DNA of 64,000 bases from Artemia franciscana (lineage: Eukaryota > Arthropoda > Branchiopoda > Anostraca > Artemiidae): NCBI RefSeq assembly GCF_032884065.1, contig NW_027063627.1, forward strand, positions 1,249,980-1,313,979. Direction: 5' to 3'. A program made the translations under genes and the position numbers. Positions within the stretch are counted from its first letter, which is position 1, and each line of letters opens with the position of its first letter. Below are positions 48,838 through 60,330 of this stretch, one piece after another. Below the pieces are notes generated by a model. That model had not been told where the DNA came from and did no database searches. It saw only the letters and a list, made by a program, of their open reading frames with translations.

Positions 48838-49825
48838 TTGAAAAACAAGTTCTCTATGAAAAGTAAAGGTCATATTAAATTTAAAATCAGAAGAAATAAA
48901 AACCTACAATAACTCTTACCCAAAATGAACAGAAACTAAATAAACAATCATAGCAGAAAGACATAAAACTGGTATTAATATAAATGAATAAATAATTCAT
49001 AAAACGAGTAAAGCTTAAATTGAATATGTGAATCAAGCTTAAAACAAACAAAAATATTTTGCTATTAAAGTATAACTCAAACTCAAAACGAAAAGAAATT
49101 CGATAACAATCATAGCAAACAAACAGACAACACGTAAGCCTACTAATATAAATGAATTAATAATTCTTAAAACATGTGAACTTAAATTCAACATGAAAAT
49201 CAAGCTCGGAAGGAACGAAAATCTCTACAAACAAGATTTTGGGCTTTGCCTCCTTCTAACTGTAAAAATCTAAAACCTACTGTGTCATTGACGCTTTACT
49301 GAAAACGAATCATATTACAAATATTTTTCTTTTGTGCTTATTAAAACATTGAAAACAAACAAAAAAATTGCAGTGAGTGAAGAAGACAAAACCCAAACTC
49401 TTGTTTGTAGAGATTTTTGTTTGTTTCAAGCTTGATTTGCGTTATGTTTCACGCGTTTTAAGATTTATTTACTCATTTATATTAGTACGTATTGTGTGTT
49501 TGTTTGCTATGATTGTTCATTCGTTTTGGGTTTCATTTATACTTCAGTAGCAAAATTTTTTTGTTCGTTATAAGCTTGATTCGCAGATTCAACTTAATTT
49601 TTACTTGTTTTAATACTGATTTATTCATTTGTATTAGTACCTGCTCTATGTTTTTTTCTATGATTGCTCATTTAATTTCTGTTCGGCTTGGATTTCAATT
49701 ATTCTTTAATTGTAATTTCTGGTCGTTTTGAGTTTTAGTTATTGTAGGTCTCTATTTTTTTCTGATCTTAAGTTTAATACGGCCTTTACTTTCCTTTAAA
49801 ACTTCTTTCTCGAGAAGTTTTTTTT
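48838..49825. repeat. large foldback, ~410-430-bp arms
   Basis: The left arm (48838-49245) is complementary to the right arm (49388-49825). ATCTCTACAAACAAG at about 49221 pairs with CTTGTTTGTAGAGAT at about 49400, and AAAAGTAAAGGTC near 48860 pairs with GGCCTTTACTTT near 49791. Each arm contains two imperfect tandem sub-repeats (for example ACAATCATAGCA). The loop is ~140 bp. The ORF at 49513-49731 is arm sequence. Confidence 0.78.
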
Positions 49826-50430
49826 AAATTAATTCTTTGGAGATAATTTATACAATATTTTGGTAAATTAAAATCCCACTGTAAAATATTGTTGCTACTT
49901 GTGTTAAAATTTAAACCTGCCAACAAAACATTCCACTTTCTTTCAACTACCCCCAGCTGACCCTTAGGTTTCGACGATGTTTTTCATGTGACCCATACAA
50001 TTGTTTTTGAGCCGGGACCGTTGGGATAACTTTGTACTATCTAAGTAGTAGCTCAAGCTCATCTTCGAAGGACAAGAAAGTAAGCTGCATTGACGGTTTA
50101 TTTTTAAATTAGTACTTTTGATCCCAAAAAGAAGTAAAACAGAAATATACGGACTATGAGGATGTTCTAACCTTTTTCTAAAGTATCATCGCACCATTAT
50201 TCCGTATTTTGTCCCTACTTTTCCAACTACTCGTTGTTTTTCTGTGATTACCATGTTTAACCAAATCCAGCTATCACGACTGTCTAGTGTGGTGAGAAAC
50301 AGTAACTTATTAAGAAAATATTGGAGGGATATTGAACTAAGTCAATACCTACCGTGTGCTTACAACATGTCGAAAGAGCGTATCAGCAATATCTCAAGAA
50401 TAGCTTAAAGGATCAAGTTGAAACTATCAG
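49826..50430. other. non-coding DNA
   Basis: No supported gene or repeat. Confidence 0.3.
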
Positions 50431-50720
50431 GAGATGTTGATGGGGATGCTGAACTAACCAGAAGACACTATGTGCATGCTACTACTACTATCACTGCCAC
50501 TACTACTGTTACAGCTACTACTACTACCGCAACTACTGCTACTACTACTAGAAACTACTTCTACTATTACCACTACTAGTACAATTAACACTACTACTGT
50601 TACTTCTGCAACTAAGGCAATGGGTATTAAGGAAACTTTGAGGGCACACTGAGTGGGATTTTGGACTAACCAAAATACTGCAAATACTGCTATTGGCTTA
50701 GTAAAATTGCTCATGGAGAA
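50430..50720 (-). repeat. TAG satellite unit, reverse orientation, with (CTA)n core
   Basis: On the minus strand it reads like the 60.3-63.2 kb satellite: a (TAG)n-rich core, then sequence akin to ATAGTGTCTTCTGGTTAGTTC. Poly-Ser/Val/Thr frames here are microsatellite translation. Confidence 0.7.
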
Positions 50721-53550
50721 AATGTACTCACCCGCACCCATCTTTTTTTGGAAAAATAAGAAATTTTAGGATTACATCAAGCATGTTTAATGCATTCAAT
50801 TTTAATGTATGCCTCAAGCATGTTGAATTTTATTTGCAGTTTTCATCAATTTAATACCCCTTTCTGGGGAATTGAGCATCTTTTTTTTAAAATTATACCA
50901 ATTCTATATTTCAGAGAAATTTCGAGAAGCAGCTATAATAGATATTGCGAATTCAATATAATCGATTCTGTTGTTGTATATATTGCATTCAAAACTTACA
51001 TTTCTAGAGTTTAATTTTTATTTACAAGGGTTAGTCTTTACTTTAAGTTTGTTACTACGATCTGTTTGAACTAAATCTCTCTTATGCGTGAAAGAGGCTA
51101 CCACTCCGTCCCAAAACACTTTTTTTATATTTAAGTTTAATGTTTGTGTAAGAATACGTCAAGAATGATAATCACCTCCAAAAAAGTGTACCAATCAAAT
51201 ATTTCTCAGGAAGGGGGATATCAAAAGTGATTTTTAGAGTTTAAAATTTCGCGGTTTTCAAAAAAAATCTTTAAAACAGATCCTCTTTTATAAAGATATA
51301 TCCCTGATGGACGCAAGCAAGGAGGCCAAAAGAACAATGTCCCTTCGGGAAACAAGAAAACATTAAAAAACACAAAATATAGGAACAAAACAAATATTTC
51401 CATTTAAACCTTGTTAAAAACAATGATGCTTGCATCAGTTAACCTCCCTCTTGAAAATTATAGGTTGCCCTCCTTATTTCCCACTTATTCCCATTTAGTA
51501 CTGTTAAGGACATGAAAGTAATATTTTGTATCGGGTTTAAAATATTTTGTGCATTAACGGGAGCTACCACATGGCACCCATTCCACCCCCGCCCTTATTT
51601 CTACATTAATCTGAGTGTCAGTGAAATTAAACAAATGCTTCCACTCTTTGAGTCTTCAAGCCCAAATTTTCCCATTTCACTCAACTATCATAAGGATCTC
51701 ATCCATCTCTTCTATAAAGGGTTTTGTGCATTATAATGCACTCCAAAAAGTTTTATATAGCCTTAACAGGACTTGCACAGGGGCCATGAGGGCCCACACA
51801 TCCTCAATCTTTAACTTATCCAATCAGTTGGACATTTCTTCTTCAAATTATTAAATACTATTTGTTTTACCTTTTATTATTGGACTCCCCCTGAAAAAAA
51901 ATCATGTGTATTAGGCTGAGCTTCAAGTGACTCAAGTCTGCTTAATGAACCTTTAAGATAATTGTTAGAGTTAGGGCGGTTTTCAAGAGTGATCGCGGTT
52001 GTATTATTAACCGTTTATTTCTCACAGAGTACTTGTTTCCTTAGGAGTAAATGTACCACCTTGCACAATTGTTGCTTCTGAAACTAGGAGAATCAATACA
52101 TAACGTTTTGTTAGTTTTAAATCGACTGGCAGTCTCGAAATTTCAATTGATAGTTTTTTCTCCCTCTTTGGGGCATGCTTTTTGTCCCAAAAAATAGAAG
52201 AAATTCTGCATTGCTGTGACACAATCACTTTTGCTCATTAAAAATTGCACTAAGCCTTTGATTTCCGCTCGAATGAGCGTTTTCCCAAAAAGAAATTAAC
52301 AACAAACAGAAAAAAAACAGCTTTGCCACCATCGGGGTATGCGGAACTATGGGATGGATTACTGTCAACCCCTCATTGCACCTCCTAACTAAAGGGCCAC
52401 CAAACGGAGGTCAACACCGACGTTTTGGACATTAAAAGTTTAGTGCCGTCACACTTACTTACTTACTGCTATTATTCTCCTTGAAAAAAAATACAAAATT
52501 TCGCATTTTTTACATAGGGGCTTTAATCCTCTGATTTTGGGTTATCTTATGTGACAGACATCCGATCACTGTTTTTAGACAACCATTTTGTTCAAAATAG
52601 TTGAACGGCTCAGAAAAAATTTCTGGGGATGATATGAACCTAACAGTCCATGGGTATGGGCTGTAAATTGCACAAGTTGCCCATTGTAAGAACCTAGGTC
52701 TTATAATGAAAAACGGGGTGTCTTTAATCCTGGGTGTCTGATTAACTCGAAGCTTTCATAGATCATCCCTTGGGCCTAGAGAATCATATATCTTGTCAAA
52801 AATGCAGGGGGGGGTATTATGGTGCCTGGAAGTACGCCAATAGGCTTTTTATGGCCTAAATTTTGTTTTGAGGGAGCTTCTTGACCGTTTGCTGTGCCAA
52901 GATTTCCAAAGTTTCTCAAGAGTATGCTTTTGAAACAACAGGCATAAATGAGTAAATCAAATGACGCATCTGGTTTTTTCCAGTTACTTGTAATATCTCA
53001 TATATGACTTAAAGGATTGATGCTGAAACTTTGAGGGAGTAGTGGAGAAGGATTGTGATCAGATTGATTTATAGGTTTGACTTGGAAGGTAGAGGTAAAT
53101 GAAAAGACACTATGTGCATCCAGGTCATCGAAATATCATGTCTGCAGTATCCTGGAAACGATTTGGGGATTGAAAATTCAGGTACTGTGGGACAAAGGAA
53201 GTGAAGAAGGATGAGATCAGGGAAATTCCAATTCCATGTAGTGAGAAGAGGCTAAAATGTTTTATCTCCATTCAGACAAAATTAATGTTTTTGCATTATA
53301 AGCTCCTGTGATACTTACAATTTTTTTACGGTGAGGCATCGAGATTAATTAAAATATACAATGTGGTGCTAGGTTATCAAGATAACGTATAAAAAACACA
53401 GGAACTGCTGAGGGAAGTTGAAAATTTCAGGGAATGTTGAGCAGGGTGGGGCAAGGGGGTGTTGACTTGCGACTTATAGAGAAAGGGTAGAGCTAACTCC
53501 GAATATGCTATGTTTATTCAGGTTATCACTATGTCCTATCTGTAATATCT
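50721..53550. other. mixed degenerate repeats
   Basis: Contains a worn tip of the two-hairpin element (GTTTGTTACTACGATCTGTTTG, 51047-51068). Element-like interior lies near 52240-52700 (TTTCGCATTTTTTACATAGGG), and reverse TAG-satellite relatives near 52980-53550 (GACACTATGTGCATCCAGG). No gene supported. Confidence 0.4.
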
Positions 53551-53766
53551 AAGGAACAGAAATGGATGACTAAAATTGGACTGTAAAAGCTCTTGTGCCC
53601 TTTGAAGAGTCGAAAGCGGTTGAAGGTATATATAGGTCAGATCTATCCTTCGGAAGAACAAATTTCTATTAAAAATTATTGGCAATCAAGACCATAATTT
53701 CAATGGCAATCAGATACTCCTTCAAATATTTATTTGATTATATGTTTTGGTTCTTTAGTAGGCTAA

Positions 53767-53967
53767 ATGCGCCAATTCTTAGTAACGTATTGTGATTATT
53801 TTTTTTTTATAATTAAGCTGAAAAAATTATTTTGTAAAATGACACAAATTAAATTGAATTTTAAAGACGGGGCAACCGAAATCCTGAGCGTAATTTTTAC
53901 TCTAGCCCGTAGTAGTCGTGAAGAGACGGTAGCTCTTTATTCAGATAGAATAAATCAAATAGGATAA
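53767..53967 (+). pseudogene. possible retroelement gag-like fragment
   Basis: A short open frame ends in SSREETVALYSDRINQIG. Its GC content is higher than the flanks and the pattern is loosely like LTR-retroelement gag (E.V..Y.DR). No zinc knuckle, protease or RT follows. It could also be an unrelated exon or chance. Confidence 0.2.
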
Positions 53968-54387
53968 ATAATAGATGGGAAAACCGGATAGGGGATAAAT
54001 ACGGTTCTATCCTGTGGTATCGCAGTGGGATTGACCTATGTATGACAATGCAAAATCTGGAGAATTTGAGTTGCAAAAATTCCCCTCACGGACAGGAATT
54101 TAATACAAAGGACGAGATTATATGTGAGTCTCTCCACATACAATAATTCAAACAAGAAAAAGATAAAGCACAAGAAATATACCATTATATTTCCTATTTA
54201 GTGTCATTTTTAAACATAGTAATAACTGCAACTAAATCTCAAAACCTCTTCAAGAGAGTCAAATATGGCCCTAAGCAGTTATTAATTGAAAACGTTCTTT
54301 CTATTTATTAAAGAAATGTTTTATTATGTGTAACATAACATTTTAATTTAATTTTTTTTTGCAGTTACATAACAAATTTTATATCAG

Positions 54388-54612
54388 TTGAAAATTTTCA
54401 GAATTAAATGCCAAAAATCCCAAAATATAGGAAAAGCTGAATTATTTATTTCATTTCTTAAGGATAAATTGAAACGAATTGAATTAATTAATCTTCAATA
54501 TCTCATAGAACTGAAGAGCATTGTAAACGAAGAGAAGCCAAAATCTTCGTTGCTTGAAATGAAACTCATTGAAATGAAACCACGTCACACAGAGTACAGT
54601 ATTGCCAAGTAA
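54388..54612 (+). CDS. weak candidate terminal exon
   Basis: Open frame ending SLLEMKLIEMKPRHTEYSIAK then TAA, preceded by plausible acceptors (TTTTTTTTTTGCAG near 54364, TTTTATATCAG near 54387, GAAAATTTTCAG near 54400). Lysine- and glutamate-rich, no domain recognised. It has no other copy here. The codon pattern is plausible but not decisive. Confidence 0.22.
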   Translation: MKIFRIKCQKSQNIGKAELFISFLKDKLKRIELINLQYLIELKSIVNEEKPKSSLLEMKLIEMKPRHTEYSIAK

Positions 54613-54994
54613 AGCTGAAGAATTCCAAAGGAATATTTAATTAATATTTATTTTAATGTATTGAAATGCTATTAAATTTTTCAAGGGAATATGTGCTCAT
54701 CCTTTAAAGAAGATAGTTAAAAAATTACTTTTTCTACAAAAGAAATTTTTCAAAGAAAATTAAAGAGCTACAACGACGAGCAGAAATAAAATCAAGTAAT
54801 ATTCACAGGGTAAAGTACAATAAATCATCATCAATAAAAATCAAACAATGCCTTCTACAGCTCATAATATAATTTACAGTTACTGGCAACAATCCTATTT
54901 CTTGCTATGTGGTTTTATTTCTAACATAAAAAATTATCATCTTAAAAAATATAAGTAAAAAAAAACAATTGGTTGCACATTGAAAGTTAACTAC

Positions 54995-55900
54995 TTGAGA
55001 CCAGGAGTTCGAGCGTTGTGCGGGCCCTGACACTTGGCACGCAGCAGGGTTGTATATATTTGACTCCCACTGTCGCTTGTCTTCTAACTCAAGATAATGT
55101 GATCTTCTTCTAGATATCATTGCATCATCATAGGTTTGATGCAACCACCAGCCATGCATCGACAAAAATATCCATTCTTCCTTAAGTTGTAACCTATTTA
55201 GATCGTTTTTGAGATCGCAAATATAAGTATGTTAGCTTTCAGAAAATAACTATATAGCTGATTTCAAGAAAAAATAAACAAATACATGCACAATTATAAG
55301 GAATACACGTTTTCCTAATAAAAACAAAGCCTCCAATATTGACATTAGGGGGTTTCTTTGGGAGTGTTAAATGCATCCACTCACACTGCATTATGTATCA
55401 TCGATCATTTTCAGGTATCAGGTGAACTTTTAAAATAAGCTGCATATCAACACAAAGAGATACCACGTACCAAGCAAAGCTCGGGCCATGGCAATCGGCA
55501 CGGGTCACGCTTGTATAGATATGAATCTTACTATAGCTAGTTTTCTAACTGCGGATAATGTGAACTTCTTCTTGATGTCATGGCGTCACCATAGATTTGA
55601 TGCAACCACCCTGAGGCCAAAAATGTCAGTATGGAAGTTTTTAGAAGAAAAACTATGTGGCCGATTTTGAGGATAAATAAACAAATATGTGCAAAATCAC
55701 AGCTTGCATAGTTAGTAAAAAGGCATTTAATATTAACAAAATAGGTTTCATAAGAGTGTTCAATGCTTCCTTCCTTACAGTATTATATGTTAGTCATTCA
55801 TATTCAGGTGGTAGCAGATCATTTAAGCTGCGTTTTCGTTTAACATGACAAGATGCCACGTACTAAATACCGTGATTGAAAACAGGTGTACGGAGATCGA
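54995..55900 (+). repeat. ~460-bp direct repeat, two diverged copies
   Basis: TTTGATGCAACCACC recurs at about 55135 and 55596. GGTTGTATATATTTGACT and the following CTTCTAACTCAAGATAATGTG match CTTGTATAGATATGAAT and TTTCTAACTGCGGATAATGTG in the second copy. ORFs here are not supported. Confidence 0.6.
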
Positions 55901-56310
55901 CCCATCTTTTGTGATTTATGTATTGTCATCGTCAATATCGGTCGAAGTTGAAATTAATATCATGGTATTTTACATCCAAGTTCCTTTTTACTGGAATCGA
56001 GCGTAATTCAAGAAGCGTAAACTTCTTCTCCAGATTTTCCCCCTGTAAATATATTTGGCTTAATTAGGTTATTGCATAATTCAGTAACAATCAGGCGTGT
56101 TCCATTACACGTACATTCTTAAATGTATAAGTTACGCATAAGCTTAACTATTATATTTTCTTTATTTTTTAGTCATGGGATAGCGAAGCTGCAATTTCAG
56201 TGGATTTGAGGAATTCTTGAGTGAATTCAACTCTTCCTTCCTGTTTATTCTTCATAGAATCATAACTTTTACAAAATTTGTTGTCTCCTAAGAGACGGTT
56301 GACCGTTTTT
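55901..56310. other. non-coding DNA
   Basis: No supported feature. Confidence 0.3.
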
Positions 56311-57310
56311 TTATTTCCTTACAGCTTTGTTCAGCGAAGCTAAAATGTCCCGTTCCTTCATTCCATCGTCATTCTGATTTGCATAGTAATCTTTAAATAC
56401 TTCTTCAATTGAATTATCGCAAGAAATAGCTTCAGGTAATTTGATTTTATTGAAGTCACTTTTGGGATGGTTCCCAAGTCCCCGGTACAGGATGCACTTT
56501 GCCAATGCTTCCTGTTCGGGATCGAAATGTATATATTTTTCTAAGCAAAATTGTTTAAAATACATCCAGTGATGACTTTTTTTTATTGACAAATATAGTG
56601 TTTTACTGCTATTGCTTCGGAGTTGAAGAGGTAAGCACTGACGGAAATCACCTCCAGCAAGTAAAATATTTCCTTCAAATGTCAAGGTTGAATTTGAAGT
56701 AGACCGCATCCATATTTTATAAACCATACTTGGGTAACACCGGTACTTTATCAATTAAGAAAACCTCCACTTCAGCTAATTCTATAGTTTTGTTTGAACC
56801 AGGGTTTACGCTGGCAATTGCACCCGAGGAAGGCTAAACGTTCAAGCCATATGTCTTGTGTTGTTTATCCACGAAGCAATAGAGTTGACGTGATCCCAGT
56901 AAAACGTAATATATTTTACTTTGCAATTTTTGTCACACGGAATACAATACACGATTTTATAAATATAGATTTTGCTGATACCACCTGGCTCACCTATGGA
57001 AAAACTTTTTTCCTACATTGTTAGAATAATTAGCAGCTTGTAAAATATTGTCCGCAATTCCAACCTGTTTTTTCATTGATTTTTTTTTCATGCGCTTTGC
57101 TTTAGCTGCTTGGATTGTTTTATCATGGTTGGTCATCCAAGTTGTTCATTTTTATCAATTGTGAATTTACATTTTTTGGGTCGTCCTCTAGGTCACATTA
57201 TTGTTTTAGGTGGTTGGACAAATTTATTTCGTTCCCGAAAGACTAATCATTTTCCGCAATTGTAAAATTGCTTTTTTTGGATCTACCTCTCGGCATATTT
57301 TTAAAATACT
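56311..57310 (-). pseudogene. PIF1-like helicase fragment (Helitron-type), decayed
   Basis: Reading the minus strand, from about 57310 there are AT-hook-like motifs (MPRGRSKKSNF, then PRGRPKKCKF). A Walker A-like GEPGGISKIYIY, with the GKT lysine context degraded, lies near 56990. TGITSTLLLRG, a worn motif Ia, is near 56890. A continuous 147-codon frame (56754-56311) has LLAGGDFRQCLPLQL (helicase motif III), then FDPEQEALAKCILYRGLG and IKLPEAISCDNSIEEVF, in the order of PIF1/Helitron helicases. Frameshifts and stops break the N-terminal part. No Rep (HUH) domain or Helitron ends are seen, so Helitron origin is inferred. Confidence 0.7.
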
Positions 57311-57759
57311 TATGATGCTGGGTAGAACTATGTTCTTAAATTGACTTATGAACTATTCAATATATCAACTAGTTTTACATTATGCATGACATTGTTGAAA
57401 TATTATGATGTGATATTTAATATGTTATTTATAATATGATTTTTAAAATGACGTTATTTATGACTGTAACATGTATGCAGCCTTTTGCATTTGTGCATGA
57501 CGTCATTACAATACTATCATGCATATTTTGGTTGTTGTTCTTTTAACGTATATATGTATATGACGTAATTTACACGAAAAATTTGCATCATTTAAACATA
57601 AATACGTTCTGAGACCATACTGGCTATGCATGACGTATGACAGAAAAACTATTCTATCTAGTTTTGATTCAGTTTCCATGTGCACTTCATACGATGTCCA
57701 TAAATGTGAACAGGCCTGACAAAGATAATTAGAGGAAAATTCTGCTTGGAAATTGACAC
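57311..57759. other. AT-rich non-coding DNA
   Basis: No feature supported beyond possible degraded 5' sequence of the Penelope-like element. Confidence 0.3.
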
Positions 57760-59035
57760 AATAATGACGCTGTACGTCTTTGCAACAAGTTTTCCTTATA
57801 TTTTATGTTTCAAGAAAAATATTTCCTTCAGGTCAAGGGTCTACCCATGGGCACTGTTTTGTCTCCTTTTTTGTCAAATTTTTACATGGATTTAATAGAA
57901 CAATCAGCTTTGAACACTTTCCCCTTAAAACACTCTCTCTGGTTTCACTTCGTTGATGATATTCTTGCTGTTTGGGAACATGGTCAAGACCCTTTAAAAG
58001 ATTTTTTGGCACATTTGAACTTTTTGATTCGAATCTTCAATTCACAATAGAACTGGAAGATTCAGGAATACTCCCTTTCTTGGATGTTTTAATTATAAAA
58101 AATATTCCTAGCATTGAATTTTCTATATATAGAAAGCCGACCCATAATGATCGTTATCTATATTTCTAGTCAAATCACCCTCCTTATGTAAAAAGAGGGG
58201 TAGTAATTTCATTAGTTGACAGGGTTCTAAAAATATGTTTACGTAATTATGTAAAATCCGAGTTAGATTACGTTAGAAATATTCGTTTCTGCAATGGCTA
58301 CCCAATCAATCTCAGTGAAGACATAATAGATAGACGATTAAAAAGGGTAAAACAGGAAAATAGGGAGCCCGTCCCCCTTGATTCAGTTACCCTGACAATT
58401 GAGAAAAAAAACTTTTACTACATTACGATACGTCTCGAAACTTGCGACAAACTTGGAAAATTTTTAAAAAAAACATAATCTCTGTTTCTTTCAAATCAAA
58501 ATTGAACAAAAAGCTGAATATTTTTTTCAATCGGGAAAGGATAAAACGGACCCTATTCTAGATAGTGTTGCCTACCGAGTCCCGTGTTCATATTGAAAAT
58601 TTTACATTGGCAGGACCAATCAACAACTAGGGGAACGGTTGCATGAACACAAAATTTCAATAGATAAGTCCCTGAAATTTGAAAATAAAAATGACAACTG
58701 TGATTCAGCTCTGGTCCAGCATATATACGAAAATCCTGACCATTTAGTTGTTTTTGAAGAGGCAACTTTAATATCTACCGTAAAAGGCGTGCCACAATCT
58801 TTTAAAGAGGCAATTGAGATAAAAAAAACATATAAATAGAAATTTGGCTATAAATAGAGACACGGGAGATATTTCTTTAAGCCCAATTTATAACAACTTA
58901 ATATTAAAAGACTCTATTAATATTTTCACCCAATCTAATTTAAGACAGCCACTCCGCATATCTGATGAAAACCGAAATTGTAGACTGGCGAGATCTGTTG
59001 CAAGGCAAAGTATACTTATTCAATATAATTGATAA
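57760..59035 (+). pseudogene. Penelope-like element: RT and GIY-YIG endonuclease, decayed
   Basis: RT part: QVKGLPMGTVLSPFLSNFYM (57830-57890), then WFHFVDDILAVWEHG (about 57943), which keeps an xVDD catalytic box, then GILPFLDVLI and FSIYRKPTHNDRYLYF (to about 58168). Linker: VKRGVVISLVDRVLK and ENREPVPLDSVTL. GIY-YIG part (about 58565-58835): YRVPCSY, a stop in place of a Cys/Gly region, FYIGRTNQQLGERLHEHK, then ALVQHIYENPDH and KEAIEIKKTYK. A short tail (NRDTGDISLSPIYNN) closes it near 59035. Several frameshifts and stops occur. RT joined to GIY-YIG is the hallmark of endonuclease-bearing Penelope-like elements. Confidence 0.88.
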
Positions 59036-59414
59036 CTTCTCTTTAATTGATTGCAAGTTGGTTTTTGTTGTTTGATTCAGTGTCTTTTCTCCTCTCGTAG
59101 AGTTCACTTAGGAAGGTTAGATTTTGTTATTGATTTTTCTTTGTTTTTTTCCTCTTTCTTATATTTTTTTTAGCACTGAGGACGACTTGGCAGAGGTTCT
59201 TGTCAAAATATTTTCATTTTCATATTTTGCTACTGGCTGACAAAATCCTCGTTTTTCACCTATTTGATTTTTCTCTTTTCATTAATTATCTCCTTTCTTG
59301 TTTTCATCCATCATTTAAACAAAAATATGTTTCGAAAAAGAAGGCTCGAAAAACGAAGTTTACCAAACTCTAGATAGAATTTTCAGGTCAAAAATTCCCA
59401 GGGTGTCAATAATA

Positions 59415-59453
<39 letters not shown>

Positions 59454-59840
59454 AGTTACTTTCAAGAAAAAATTCTACGCAATTGTTCCTTTAAAGCGAG
59501 TAGATACTGATATTCATTCCTGAAAGTCTTTATAATTTTTGGTTAAAAAAGAAAAATCATTTAAAATATTTTTTTCGCAGTAAAGTAGAAAATATGTTCT
59601 AGTCATTAGAAGGTATGGAGGGCATTAGCCCTACTCCTCATCGTAGTAATTTTTGCTTTGTTTGAGTGCGACTTGGTTATCTACTGTAACTTCTGTTTGT
59701 TTTGAATTTTAACTATTTATAGATGAAGATTTATGGCAATTTTACAATGGCAATATTATTTGACTTCATACCTACTGATCTTTGGGTTAATGTAGCTCTT
59801 TACTTTTATTTGCAAAACTCCTTTTGTGGAAAAAAACCTT
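59036..59840. other. 3' flank of the Penelope-like element, poly-A run
   Basis: AGCACTGAGGACGACTTGG near 59174 may be element 3' UTR. A run of 34 A lies at 59417-59450; it could be a tail remnant or slippage. No gene is supported. Confidence 0.4.
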
Positions 59841-59849
59841 TTAAATTTA

Positions 59850-60330
59850 TTTTAGTAGGAGTAGTATTACTAGTAGTAGTTATAATATTAGGAGTAGTAG
59901 TAGTAATATCAGAAGTCACAAGAAGTTAGAGTTGCAGTTACAAGAAGCCGTAATTCTTTATAGCCGCACTTATTTCCCCAATTAGTCATAGTAGACGTCA
60001 AAATTTAGGCCCATCTTCAGTTGTCACAGTGACTGTTTCGAGTATTCACGGTCACAATAAGTTGCAGTCACAGTAGTAAATAGATGCAGATACAAGTGTC
60101 TATTGTAGTCGAAGTTACATATAGCCGCAAAAGCAGTTCCAAGTATTAAAAGTCACAGTCACAAGCAATTGGAGCGTTTATCGCATATTCTCGTAGCTGT
60201 AACGAGTCACAAACATAAGTAGTCACAGTCAGAAATTGTCAGAGTAGCAATAGTAGTAGTAGCATAAATAGTAGTTTTAGTAGTAGCACTAGCAGAAATA
60301 GTAGCAGTGCCTGTAGCAGTCCTCAAAGAT
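59850..60330 (+). repeat. (TAG)n and AGTCACAG-type simple repeats
   Basis: Interrupted AGTAGT/TAGTAG runs near 59855-59935 and 60240-60325. AGTCACAGTCACAAG variants lie between them. The ORF at 59723-59929 runs into the microsatellite. Confidence 0.7.

Noticed and set aside
54990..55030. tRNA-like B box (GGAGTTCGAGC)
   Set aside because: No A box or cloverleaf could be formed around it.
59036..59220. Hammerhead ribozyme near the Penelope-like element
   Set aside because: Such elements can carry one, but I could not find the CTGATGA and GAAA core motifs in the right arrangement.
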